This document shows positions 22,762 to 31,353 of a stretch of DNA of 64,000 nt, piece by piece (position 1 is the stretch's first letter; each line of letters starts with the position of its first letter). The DNA is from Streptomyces sp. 1222.5 (GTDB lineage Bacteria; Actinomycetota; Actinomycetes; Streptomycetales; Streptomycetaceae), in NCBI RefSeq assembly GCF_900105245.1, contig NZ_FNSZ01000001.1, positions 3,100,001 through 3,164,000 of the forward strand, written 5' to 3'. The position numbers and the translations under genes are program-made. A model generated the notes under the pieces. The model saw only the letters and a list, made by a program, of their open reading frames with translations, did not search any database and was not told the origin of the DNA.

Positions 22762-24882
22762 TCAGCCGGTCGGCGTCGCTTCCCTGGACGGTGTGCGGCG
22801 AGGTGTCGCGCGGTCCAGGTGGGCCGCCACGGTGGTGTAGAAGCGGTGCACCGCGTCGTCGACGCTGCGGATGAAGCCGGTCTCGGCGTTGCCGCGGCTG
22901 CTTCCCATGCCCTTGAGCAGGGACAGGCGGAAGCCGGTGATGCGGCCGGCGCCGTCCTTCGGCAGCAGGTCCGCCGGTTCGGGACGGAGCCGTTCGAGCG
23001 TGCCCCGGGGACCGCTCGTCTCGCCCTCGACGAGGGTCTCGATGTGGAGGTCCGCCGGTGCCTCGGCCAGGGTCCGGATGAGCCGTTTCGCCCAGGAGAG
23101 GGGGTAGCCCTGCTCGGGCGCCGGGATCGCGAGGGACGTACGCAGTCTGCCGGTCCGGAGATCCGCGGTGACCGCCAGCACGCCGGGCGTGCCCTCGATG
23201 CGCAGTTCCGCCTCGAGCCGTCCGTCGGCGCAGAGCTGCTCGGCGAGAAGGCTCCGGCGCGCTCCGGGGTCCGTCCCCCGCTTCGCCCGCTGGACGGGCA
23301 GCACCTTCTGTCCCAGTTCGCCGCCCAGCCCGAGACAGACCTGGCGGATCAGCCGCTCCCAGCTCTGCACGACCTCCAGGGCGCGCGGGTCCCCCTGGCA
23401 CAGGGTCTCGTCGTCGATGCCGTTGCGTACGGGGACCCAGGCCGGGCCCATGTTCTGGAAGCCGTGGCAGCCGGAGTTCTCGTGCTGCAGGTAGTGCAGG
23501 AGCTCCTGGAGGAGCCAGGCGTGCGCCGCGTTGCCGACACCTTCGTGCCGGATCAGCATCTGTGCCTGGTGGGCGACCTCGGCCCAGGACAGGTGCCGGA
23601 GCGCGACCTTGTGCTTGCGCCGCTTGTCGATCTTGACGTCGACGAGCGGGCTGCCCTCCAGGGCGACGTCGTTCGACAGCGTGATCACGGCCTCGTAGCC
23701 GCGGCGCGCGGCGATGTCCATGTACGCCTGCACCTGCTCCGTCCTGAGGGCGTTCCCGTTGGTCTTCGTCTCGACCAGGGCCGTCCACAGCTTCCCGGCA
23801 CGCTCGACGCGGATCACTCCGTCGGGGCGTCGCGGTGAGTCACCGTGCGGGAGGCTGACCTCGGTGAACGTCTCCATGCGCCCTGCGGGCGCTCCGAAGG
23901 CCGCGGTGAGTCTCCTGCCGAATTCCGGTACCTGGGCCATCACCGACAGCAGCACCGAGGTGGCCCGCGTCTCGCGGTCGCGGTCGCTCTTCAGCGCCGA
24001 CACCGGGAAGAGCCGGGCCTCCCTCCAGGACTCGTTCTCTGCCAGGCTCTTCCTGGCCACCTTGGGCAGGGTGACCTTCTTCTTCGCGGTACGCGGCCGG
24101 GCGGCCCGCTTCTGCGGCTCGCCGTCCTCGGCGGCCCTGCGAGGGGACGGCACCGCGGTCAGCGGCTCCGGGGAGGTCCCCTCGGCGGCAGGGCCGGCTG
24201 CGGGGCCCGGCGCCGTGGCCGGGGCCGTCAGGTGTGCCGGATCGCCGGTCGCCGCGCTGCGCCGCTCCTCGGCCACCGCCGTACCGGACTCCGAGTCGAG
24301 GGCCGCCTGTCCGGCCTCCGCTTCCACCGTCGCCGCGTCGTCCTCGATGTCGACGCCGAAGTCCGTCGCGAGACCGGCGAGGCCGCTGGCGTAGCCCTGG
24401 CCCACGGCGCGGAACTTCCATTCCTCCGCACGCCGGTAGAGCTCACCGAAGATGATCGCGCTCACCGAGTCGACGTCGTCGATGGTGAAGCGCAGCAGGT
24501 CCTCGCCGGTCCCGTCGGCCAGCGAGAGGCGCACGTCCTGAAGTTCACCGAAGCGCGCTCCGCCGTAGCGGCTGGCGGCCACGACGATGCGGTCCACGTC
24601 GGCCGGGACCGCGGTGAGGTCGAAACTGATCCGGTCCTCGCTGCCGTCCTCGGTCGGCGCCTTGCCCAGCAGCTGCACGCTTCCGTCGGCGGCGACCGGG
24701 TTGTTGTAGAAGTAGAAGTCGGTGTCGCTGCGGACCTTGCCGTCGGAATCCAGCAGCAGCACCGAGACGTCCGCGTCGCCTTCGCCGGTCGGGCTCCCCC
24801 AGCCCAGGCCGACGATCACCGAACCGACGTCCTCGCTCAACGCCGCCAGAGCGACGTTCGAGCCCTTGATCATTTCTTGCAC
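22762..24882 (-). CDS. TerD domain fused to a PD-(D/E)XK nuclease-like domain
   Basis: A 706-residue protein in three parts. Residues 1-190 are a TerD/TerE calcium-binding stress domain: IKGSNVALAAL, GDADVSVLLLD, SDTDFYFYNN, DRISFDLTAVP and AIIFGELYRR. A disordered Ala/Glu/Pro linker runs to about 300. The remainder contains a restriction-type core, with RRPDGVIRVER (Asp near 350) and LVETKTN (Glu-x-Lys near 370), matching D...ExK. GTG 24882 follows GGGGGG by 4 nt; ATG 24873 is the alternative. TerD proteins sense chemical or DNA stress at the membrane. A fused nuclease implies nucleic-acid cleavage in response. It sits next to the NHEJ genes on the same strand as ku. Confidence 0.82.
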   Translation of the reverse strand: MQEMIKGSNVALAALSEDVGSVIVGLGWGSPTGEGDADVSVLLLDSDGKVRSDTDFYFYNNPVAADGSVQLLGKAPTEDGSEDRISFDLTAVPADVDRIVVAASRYGGARFGELQDVRLSLADGTGEDLLRFTIDDVDSVSAIIFGELYRRAEEWKFRAVGQGYASGLAGLATDFGVDIEDDAATVEAEAGQAALDSESGTAVAEERRSAATGDPAHLTAPATAPGPAAGPAAEGTSPEPLTAVPSPRRAAEDGEPQKRAARPRTAKKKVTLPKVARKSLAENESWREARLFPVSALKSDRDRETRATSVLLSVMAQVPEFGRRLTAAFGAPAGRMETFTEVSLPHGDSPRRPDGVIRVERAGKLWTALVETKTNGNALRTEQVQAYMDIAARRGYEAVITLSNDVALEGSPLVDVKIDKRRKHKVALRHLSWAEVAHQAQMLIRHEGVGNAAHAWLLQELLHYLQHENSGCHGFQNMGPAWVPVRNGIDDETLCQGDPRALEVVQSWERLIRQVCLGLGGELGQKVLPVQRAKRGTDPGARRSLLAEQLCADGRLEAELRIEGTPGVLAVTADLRTGRLRTSLAIPAPEQGYPLSWAKRLIRTLAEAPADLHIETLVEGETSGPRGTLERLRPEPADLLPKDGAGRITGFRLSLLKGMGSSRGNAETGFIRSVDDAVHRFYTTVAAHLDRATPRRTPSREATPTG

Positions 24883-25029
24883 TATGCCCCCCAACTGGCG
24901 CAAGCCGGGCAGGAATGCGCCCCTCCCCCGGCCGCATGGAACACGACGCAGTGTGACGCGCCGCACATGGGTAACTGTAATACCCACGGAGTGGCGGGCA
25001 GGGGCGAGTCAGGACTTCCCGGCAGAACC

Positions 25030-26145
25030 TCAAGCCGAGCGTTTGCGGGAGGGTGTCTTCTTCGCCGGCGTCGCCTTCGCCGTCGTCGTCTTCTTCGTCG
25101 CCGCCGTCGACTTGGCCGGGTTCCCGGTCGCCCCGGTCTTGGCCGTCGTACTCTTCGCCGTCGCGCTCTTCGTCGTCGTGGTCTTCGCCGTCGTGGTCTT
25201 CTTCGTGCCCGGTGTCGCCTTGGACGTCGACTTTCTCGCGGGGGTCGGCTTCCTGGCGGCGGCCGTCTTCTTCGTGGTGGACGTCGACTTCTTGCCGCCC
25301 GTCTCCTTGGGTGCGGTCCGGCCCCGGGGCAGGGGTCTGACCTCGGCCTCGCCGCCGCCCGCCGGGGCTCCGCGTGACTCCCGTGCGGCCCTCACGCTGT
25401 TCTCCAGGGCGGCCATCAGGTCCAGCACCCGACCCCCGGCCGCCGGTGCGGGAGCCTCCGGTGGGGCCTCGCCGGAGGCCTTCGCCACGATGACCTCCTC
25501 CAGCGCTTCCCGGTACTCGTCGTGCAGGTCGTCCAGGTCGACCTCGCCGAGGGTGTCCATCAGGGCGTCCGCGAGGTCCAGCTCCTTGTCGCGGATGGTG
25601 ACGTCGGTGTCCGGGGCGACGCCCTCGGGGGTGCGCACCTCGTCCGGCCAGAGCAGGCCGTGCATGACGATGGCCTCGCCGACCACGCGCAGCATGCCGA
25701 GGCGCTCGCGGCCGCGCAGCGCGAACTTGGCGATGGCCACCTTGTTGCTGCGCTTGAAGGCCTCGCGCAGGAGCGCGTACGGCTTGGCGGCGGGCGCTCC
25801 GCCGGCCGCGAGGTAGTACGCCGAACCCATCTGGAGCGGGTCGATCCGGTCGGCCGGCACGAAGGCGACGATCTCGATCGTGCGCGCGGTGGGGATGGGC
25901 AGGTGGGAGAGGTCCTCGTCGGTGATCGGGATGATCGTGCCGTCCGCGTCCTCGTACGCCTTGCCGATCTCGGCCTGGCCGACCTCGCGCTCCTCCAGTT
26001 CGCAGACCTTGCGGTAGCGGATGCGGCCGTTGTCCTCGGTATGGATCTGGCGGAAGGAGATCGCGTGGTTCTCCGTCGCGTTCACCAGCTTGATCGGGAT
26101 GCTGACGAGACCGAAGGAAATGGCGCCGTTCCATATCGATCGCAC
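25030..26145 (-). CDS. ku: Ku, non-homologous end-joining protein
   Basis: A 371-residue protein. The Ku core occupies residues 1-255: MRSIWNGAISFGLVSIPIKL, YRKVCELEEREV, ADRIDPLQMGSAYYL and GMLRVVGEAIVMHGLLWPDE. Bacterial Ku homodimers encircle DNA ends and recruit LigD. A long Lys/Thr/Ala/Pro tail (about 285-371, with several KKTTTAK repeats) should bind DNA without sequence specificity, as known for extended actinobacterial Ku. It is divergent from the polymerase gene, with 53 bp between the starts. Confidence 0.95.
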   Translation of the reverse strand: MRSIWNGAISFGLVSIPIKLVNATENHAISFRQIHTEDNGRIRYRKVCELEEREVGQAEIGKAYEDADGTIIPITDEDLSHLPIPTARTIEIVAFVPADRIDPLQMGSAYYLAAGGAPAAKPYALLREAFKRSNKVAIAKFALRGRERLGMLRVVGEAIVMHGLLWPDEVRTPEGVAPDTDVTIRDKELDLADALMDTLGEVDLDDLHDEYREALEEVIVAKASGEAPPEAPAPAAGGRVLDLMAALENSVRAARESRGAPAGGGEAEVRPLPRGRTAPKETGGKKSTSTTKKTAAARKPTPARKSTSKATPGTKKTTTAKTTTTKSATAKSTTAKTGATGNPAKSTAATKKTTTAKATPAKKTPSRKRSA

Positions 26146-26198
26146 GTGCCGCGCCCTTCCTTTCCCGTTTTTCCCTGTTCGTCTGGGATTGTCATCCT

Positions 26199-27086
26199 AT
26201 GACGCCTATCACGGAGGTGGAGGGGCGGCGGGTCGCGCTCAGCAACCTGGAGAAGGTGCTGTATCCGGAGACCGGCTTCACCAAGGGGGAGCTGCTGCAC
26301 TACTACGCGACCACCGCCGGCGCCCTGCTGCCGCATCTGCGCGACCGGGCGGTGTCGTTCCTGCGCTACCCGGACGGTCCGGAGGGCCAGCAGTTCTTCA
26401 CGAAGAACGTGCCGCCGGGTACGCCCGAGTGGGTCACGACCGCCGGGGTTCCCCGGTCGTCCGCGGACGCCCCGGCGCGGATGGTGGTCGTCCAGGACCT
26501 GCCGAGTCTGGTGTGGGCGGCGAACCTGGTCACCGAGTTCCACACGCACCAGTGGCTGGTGCACAGCCCGGAGGAGGCGGACCGGCTGGTATTCGACCTC
26601 GATCCGGGCGCTCCGGCGACCGTCGTCCACTGCTGCGAGGTCGCCCTGTGGCTGCGGGAGCGGCTGGCCGCCGACGGGATCGAGGCGCACCCGAAGACGG
26701 CCGGGTCGAAGGGCCTGCACCTGCTGGCGGCGGTGCGCGGGGGGTCGTCCGAACGGACGTCGGAGTACGCGAAGGCGCTGGCGGTGGAGGCGGAGCGGGC
26801 GATGCCCCGGCTGGTGGTGCACCGGATGACGAAGAGTCTCAGGCCGGGGAAGGTGTTCGTCGACTGGAGCCAGAACGCGGCCCGCAAGACGACGGCGACG
26901 CCCTACACCCTGCGTGCCCGCCGCGCCCCGCTGGTGTCCGCGCCGGTGACCTGGCAGGAGGTCGAGGACTGCCGAGATCCCGCCCGGCTGGACTTCCGGG
27001 CGGACGACATCGCTCCGCGCCTCCAGGACCTCGGCGACCTGATGGCTCCCCTGCTGGACCGCGACCGGGCGGCACCCCTGCCCTGA
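26199..27086 (+). CDS. LigD-type primase/polymerase domain protein (stand-alone)
   Basis: A 295-residue protein matching only the PolDom of LigD: LSNLEKVLYPETGFTKGELL, FLRYPDG, FFTKNVPPGTPEWV, the metal-binding VFDLDPG near residue 134, GSKGLHLL and VFVDWSQN. It adds nucleotides to DNA ends during Ku-dependent repair. No ligase or phosphoesterase domain is attached, so ligation must come from another protein. It is divergent from ku and probably shares its control region. Confidence 0.93.
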   Translation: MTPITEVEGRRVALSNLEKVLYPETGFTKGELLHYYATTAGALLPHLRDRAVSFLRYPDGPEGQQFFTKNVPPGTPEWVTTAGVPRSSADAPARMVVVQDLPSLVWAANLVTEFHTHQWLVHSPEEADRLVFDLDPGAPATVVHCCEVALWLRERLAADGIEAHPKTAGSKGLHLLAAVRGGSSERTSEYAKALAVEAERAMPRLVVHRMTKSLRPGKVFVDWSQNAARKTTATPYTLRARRAPLVSAPVTWQEVEDCRDPARLDFRADDIAPRLQDLGDLMAPLLDRDRAAPLP

Positions 27087-27220
27087 CCGGTGCCGCGGGC
27101 CGAGGAGGGGGCTGGTCCTCATTCCGGAAGGCACCGGAAGGGCACCGGGAAGCACGTCGCGCCCCGTCCCGGGTCCCCGGGCCCCGGAGCCCCCGAAGCC
27201 CGGAACCACCCCCCGTTCCC

Positions 27221-28024
27221 TCAGACCCTCCCCCAGGTCCCCCGGTCCCTCGCCATCGCGTGCAGCGCTTCCACGTCCGCCGGTTTCAGGACCGCGCCGG
27301 TGTGGGCCAGGGTCGGCAGGGCCGGGTCCTGGAGGACGCGGACTCCTCGGGGGGCGGTGGTCAGGGTCAGGTCGGCCGGGCCGGCCAGGGCGAGGACCGG
27401 GTGGACCTCGGCGGTCAGGGCGTAGGAGGCGCGGTCGGCGCAGGCGCGCAGGTGGCGCAGGACGGGTTCGGGTTCGCGGCGGCCCACGGTGACCATGGGG
27501 TCGGCGACCAGCACCCGGCTCTTGCGGGCGTACAGGGCGTGGAGGGCGAAGAGGCCGCCGGGGCCGATCAGCAGGTGGTGGACGCGGTCGCCGCCGGGCA
27601 GCGGGACCGAGTGCAGGGTGTGCCAGCCGGCACCCTCCAGCCGGTCCAGGGCCTCGCCGACGGTCTGCTCGGCGGTCAGGGCGCGCCGGCGGGGGTCGGG
27701 GCGCAGCCGGTGGGCGGGTCCGGGGTCGCGGTCGAGGGCGACGAGGAGGGCCTCGCCGGGGCGGTTGGGCGCCAGGTCGTCGTCCGGGTGCAGGGTGAGC
27801 CGGGCGAGTTCCGCCGGGGTCGGGACAGGGGGCGGGCCGACGGTCACCGGGCCGCTCAGGAAGGGTTTCAGGGCCGCGAGCACGTCGTCCCCGCGGTCCT
27901 CGTCGAGCAGGTCGACCCGGCCGGTCTCGCGGTCGTACCAGGCGACATTGCTTCCGTCCGGGCCGCAGACGTAGATCCGTTCCCGGCCGTGGCGGAAGGC
28001 CGGCACCACACGCAGTCCGTTCAT
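27221..28024 (-). CDS. NERD (nuclease-related) domain protein
   Basis: A 267-residue protein. The central part carries the NERD pattern TAEQTVGEALDRLEGAGWHT (near residue 115), then SVPLPGGDRVHHLLIGPGGLFAL, resembling the nuclease-related fold; the catalytic set is not fully clear. The N-terminal 60 residues are a separate strand-rich piece (RIYVCGPDGSNVAWYDRETG) mentioning a ligand- or protein-binding role only by position. Head-to-head with the phosphatase gene. Confidence 0.75.
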   Translation of the reverse strand: MNGLRVVPAFRHGRERIYVCGPDGSNVAWYDRETGRVDLLDEDRGDDVLAALKPFLSGPVTVGPPPVPTPAELARLTLHPDDDLAPNRPGEALLVALDRDPGPAHRLRPDPRRRALTAEQTVGEALDRLEGAGWHTLHSVPLPGGDRVHHLLIGPGGLFALHALYARKSRVLVADPMVTVGRREPEPVLRHLRACADRASYALTAEVHPVLALAGPADLTLTTAPRGVRVLQDPALPTLAHTGAVLKPADVEALHAMARDRGTWGRV

Positions 28025-28124
28025 GCGCCATCACCCCTCGACCATGGGAACAGGCGGGGTGCTCCCGGGGCAAGAGCGGTTACCTTGGATGACGGCCCTG
28101 TGCGAGGGAGTTGGGGAGGCGTCG

Positions 28125-28631
28125 TTGCGGACCCGCGGAAAGCAGCCCGACGTACCGGCTCCGGAGCGCCCGTGGAGCGAGATCGTGCCCGGCCTGTGGA
28201 TGGGCGGGCACGAGTTCCGGGGCCGTTCGGGGCGGCTGGAGTTCGCCGTCGTACGTGACGAGTTCGAGGTGGTGCAGTCGCTGCTGCGGCTGCCGGGGTA
28301 CGGCCCGGATCCGGGCGTCGAGCACCATGTGTGGCCGATACCGGACGGCCCGCTGGACGGGACGCAGCTGGCCGGGGTGATCCGGCTGGCCCGTGCGGTG
28401 AACGAGGCGCTGGACTCGGGCCGCCGGGTGCTGGTGCGCTGCTACCACGGGTACAACCGCTCGGGGCTGGTCGTCGCGCACGCCCTGGGGCAGCGCGGCC
28501 GGTCGCCCGACGAGGCGATCCAGCTGATCCGGGCCCGGCGCTCGGCGTGGGCACTGCACAACGAGCTGTTCGTGGAGTACCTGCGGGCGGGCCTGTCGAC
28601 CGTGCGGCTGCTGGAGGAACTGGCCGAGTAG
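28125..28631 (+). CDS. Dual-specificity protein phosphatase-like protein
   Basis: A 168-residue protein with the Cx5R signature VRCYHGYNRSGLV near residue 106, preceded by VWPIPDGPL, which supplies the general-acid Asp, and followed by DEAIQLIRARRS. The Cys and Arg are present, so phosphatase activity is likely. I placed the start at TTG 28125 because GGGGAGG lies 5 nt before it. ATG 28089 and ATG 28023 are in frame upstream but poorly supported, and the latter would overlap the NERD gene. Confidence 0.82.
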   Translation: MRTRGKQPDVPAPERPWSEIVPGLWMGGHEFRGRSGRLEFAVVRDEFEVVQSLLRLPGYGPDPGVEHHVWPIPDGPLDGTQLAGVIRLARAVNEALDSGRRVLVRCYHGYNRSGLVVAHALGQRGRSPDEAIQLIRARRSAWALHNELFVEYLRAGLSTVRLLEELAE

Positions 28632-28757
28632 CCTTCTCTCTCAGCACCCCCGCCGGGGAACAAACAGGACTTTCCCGGGTATCTGAGAACACTTCCCTAC
28701 GAATACACGAATTAAGGTGTACGGGGCTCGTCCGTCCCCGCTGCCCCCAGGAGCACC

Positions 28758-29486
28758 GTGCCTGCCCGTCGCCCCCTGCGCACCGCCCTCGCCGCGGCCG
28801 TCCTCGCCCTGCTGTCGGCGACGGCGACCGCCTGCGGGGACACCGGCGGGCTGCAGGCCGCCGGGGCGACCCCGACCGCCGTCAGCCCGGCCAAGCTCTG
28901 GCCGGACCTCAGGCCGGCGTCCAGCCCGGCCTACCCGTACGACGTGGCGACCAGGGCGGTCGTGAAGGGGGTGGCGGTGCCCGGGGACGACCTCCGGAAA
29001 GTCGATCCGGTGGACGTCGTCGAGGCGGAGATCAAGGCGCATCCGGACGACTACGGCTCGAAGGGCGTGTACCACGCGACGGTGGACCGGATGAAGGAGT
29101 GCCGCCCGGGCGGGGACGAGGCGCGGTGTCCGCTGCTGAAGCCGTACTACCGGGACCTGACGGGGGACGGCCGGCGGGACCTGACGCTCGGCTTCCGGCT
29201 GTACCCGACCAACCAGACGGCGGTGCGGGTGTACACCGTCGAGCACCACAGGCTGGTGCAGGTGCTGGCCGACAACGACGCGATCATCGGGGTGGAGCTG
29301 GCCGGCCGGGAGCTGATCGAGCGCTCCCCGGCGGACATCTCCGGTTACGAGTACCGCACCACCTGGGTGTGGGACCCGCAGGAGCGGGCGATGACGTTCT
29401 CCCGTGACGAGTACCTGCACACCGCCGGCGGCCGGCCCGGCCGGAAGCCGTCCCCGTCGGCCAGCCCCTCCGCGAGCGCGCCGTGA
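28758..29486 (+). CDS. Lipoprotein co-transcribed with a sensor kinase
   Basis: A 242-residue protein with a GTG start and a lipobox LSATATAC, so Cys-26 is the likely lipidated residue. The body has WPDLRPASSPAYPYDVATRA, a Cys pair (CRPGGDEARC) and a C-terminal Pro/Ser-rich tail. Its stop overlaps the kinase start by 4 bp. This recalls CseA, the lipoprotein that restrains the CseBC/SigE cell-envelope system, but no response regulator or sigma gene is adjacent. A sensory-partner role is inference. Confidence 0.72.
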   Translation: MPARRPLRTALAAAVLALLSATATACGDTGGLQAAGATPTAVSPAKLWPDLRPASSPAYPYDVATRAVVKGVAVPGDDLRKVDPVDVVEAEIKAHPDDYGSKGVYHATVDRMKECRPGGDEARCPLLKPYYRDLTGDGRRDLTLGFRLYPTNQTAVRVYTVEHHRLVQVLADNDAIIGVELAGRELIERSPADISGYEYRTTWVWDPQERAMTFSRDEYLHTAGGRPGRKPSPSASPSASAP

Positions 29487-30760
29487 GGATCGCGCTGCCC
29501 CGGTGGTCCGGGACGCTCGCGGTGAAGGCGGCCGTGTTCATCACGGTGATGTGCTGCGCGCTGGCGGCGCTGCTCGGCATGCTCGTGCACGTCTCGGTGA
29601 CGAACCAGACCGTCGAGCAGGCCCGGGACCTCGCGCTGTCCCGGCTGGAGGACACCACGAAGGCCTTCGAGGCCGGTGACGCGCTGCCGCCGGGCGCCGG
29701 GGTGGACCCCGCGGGGCTGCCCGCGTCGCTGCGGGCGCTGGCGGTGGCCGGCCGGCGCGGCACGGTGGTGGCCTCGCACCAGGGGCGTCCGATCATGTGG
29801 GCGGCGGGTCCGGCGGCCGGGCACCGGGCGCTCGCGGTGGAGGTGGACTATTCGCAGCAGTCCCGCACCATCGCCGGGCTCGACCAGTCGATCCTGTGGT
29901 CCTCGGGGCTCGCGATCGGCGCGACCGTGCTGGTGGGTGTTTTCGCGGTGACCCGGGTGACGCGGCGGCTGCACGGCACCGCGCGGGTGGCCCGGCGGAT
30001 CAGCGGGGGTGACCTGGACGCCCGGGTGGACGATCCCCGTACGAAGGATCCGACCCGGCCGCAGGACGAGGTGGCGGCGGTCGCGGCCGCCCTGGACACG
30101 ATGGCCTCGACCCTGCAGAGCAAGCTGCTGAGCGAGCAGCGGTTCACCGCGGACGTGGCGCACGAGCTGCGCACCCCGCTGACCGGGCTGCACGCGGCGG
30201 CCGAACTGCTGCCGCCGGGCCGGCCGACGGAGCTGGTCCGGGACCGGGTGGCGGCGCTGCGCACCCTCACCGAGGACCTGCTGGAGATCTCCCGGCTGGA
30301 CACCGGCCGGGAGAAGCAGGAGGTCGACACCGAGGAACTGGGTGCGCTGGCCGGGCGGGTGGTGCGGGCCTCGGGCACGGACACCGAGGTACGGATCGTG
30401 CGGGACGCCCGGGTGGAGACCGACCGGCGGCGGCTGGAGCGGGTGCTGGGCAATCTGGTGGCCAACGCGCACAAGCACGGCGGCCCTCCGGTGGTGCTGA
30501 CGGTGGACGGGCCGGTGGTGACCGTGCGGGATCACGGGGACGGCTTCCCGGAGTACCTGGTGGCGCACGGGCCGCAGCGGTTCCGCACGGAGGGTGGGGC
30601 CAAGGGGCACGGGCTGGGTCTGACCATCGCGCTCGGGCAGGCGGAGGTGCTGGGGGCGCGGCTCTCGTTCGTGAACGCGGTGGACGGCGGCGCCGTCGCG
30701 ACGCTGACGCTGCCCGCGGAGGGCCAGGGCGCCCGCGACCGCCCGAAAGGACCACTGTGA
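29483..30760 (+). CDS. Two-transmembrane sensor histidine kinase (no adjacent response regulator)
   Basis: A 425-residue protein. TM1 spans about residues 12-36, an extracellular loop follows, TM2 about 133-153, then HAMP. The dimerisation helix carries VAHELRTPLTG with the phospho-His near 227, then N-box NLVANAHKHGG, G1 VRDHGDGFPE and G2 GHGLGLT. All boxes are present. It overlaps the upstream lipoprotein gene by 4 bp, so translation is coupled. The usual response regulator is absent on both sides, so the partner must be elsewhere. Confidence 0.88.
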   Translation: MRIALPRWSGTLAVKAAVFITVMCCALAALLGMLVHVSVTNQTVEQARDLALSRLEDTTKAFEAGDALPPGAGVDPAGLPASLRALAVAGRRGTVVASHQGRPIMWAAGPAAGHRALAVEVDYSQQSRTIAGLDQSILWSSGLAIGATVLVGVFAVTRVTRRLHGTARVARRISGGDLDARVDDPRTKDPTRPQDEVAAVAAALDTMASTLQSKLLSEQRFTADVAHELRTPLTGLHAAAELLPPGRPTELVRDRVAALRTLTEDLLEISRLDTGREKQEVDTEELGALAGRVVRASGTDTEVRIVRDARVETDRRRLERVLGNLVANAHKHGGPPVVLTVDGPVVTVRDHGDGFPEYLVAHGPQRFRTEGGAKGHGLGLTIALGQAEVLGARLSFVNAVDGGAVATLTLPAEGQGARDRPKGPL

Positions 30761-30848
30761 CGGGCGCCGGGCAGTCACCGCCCCTAGGGTGGCAATCGGT
30801 CAATATGCGGCAATAGGCCCGCCTTCGCCCGTTTTCCGGAGGTATCCC

Positions 30849-31310
30849 ATGTCCCTGCGTTCCTCCCTCGCCCGCGGACTGGCCATAGCCGCGGCCACCG
30901 GCGCCCTGCTGACCGGTGTCGCGGCCGTCCCCGCCGCGGCCGACGACGGCGCGGGCGACGACGGGTCGGGCCTCAACCTGCAGAGCGACAGCGTTCAGGA
31001 CGGCGGCCTCACTGGCCTCGACGGTCTCACGGGCACGGGCGGCCTCGGCGACTTCGGGAACGGCGGTACGGCCGGCCCGTATCGAGGCGTCGTCACCGCG
31101 CGGGGCGGCCTGTGGCTGCTCGACCGGCCGGACCGGGGCAGCCGGCGCGTCCGGTTCGTCCCGGAGGGCGACCCGGTCTCGATCTTCTGCAGGACCACGG
31201 GCGACTTCGTGCTCGGCACCCCGGTCTGGTACCTGCTGACGGACGGCACCTGGGCCTGGGGCACGGCCCGCTACATCCGGAACGTCGGGCCCACGCCACG
31301 CTGGTGCTAG
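30849..31310 (+). CDS. Secreted protein with SH3-like domain
   Basis: A 153-residue protein with GGAGGT 5 nt before ATG 30849. A twin-basic signal peptide ends AAVPAAADD (near residue 30), followed by a Gly/Asp/Leu-rich spacer. The C-terminal 70 residues (GVVTARGGLWLLDRPDRGSR to FVLGTPVWYLLTDGTWAWGT) resemble bacterial SH3 domains that bind peptidoglycan. It probably acts in the envelope. Confidence 0.75.
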   Translation: MSLRSSLARGLAIAAATGALLTGVAAVPAAADDGAGDDGSGLNLQSDSVQDGGLTGLDGLTGTGGLGDFGNGGTAGPYRGVVTARGGLWLLDRPDRGSRRVRFVPEGDPVSIFCRTTGDFVLGTPVWYLLTDGTWAWGTARYIRNVGPTPRWC

Positions 31311-31353
31311 CGGGCACGGCACACAAGTCGCCCCGTTTAGGTAGGTTCCGGGC

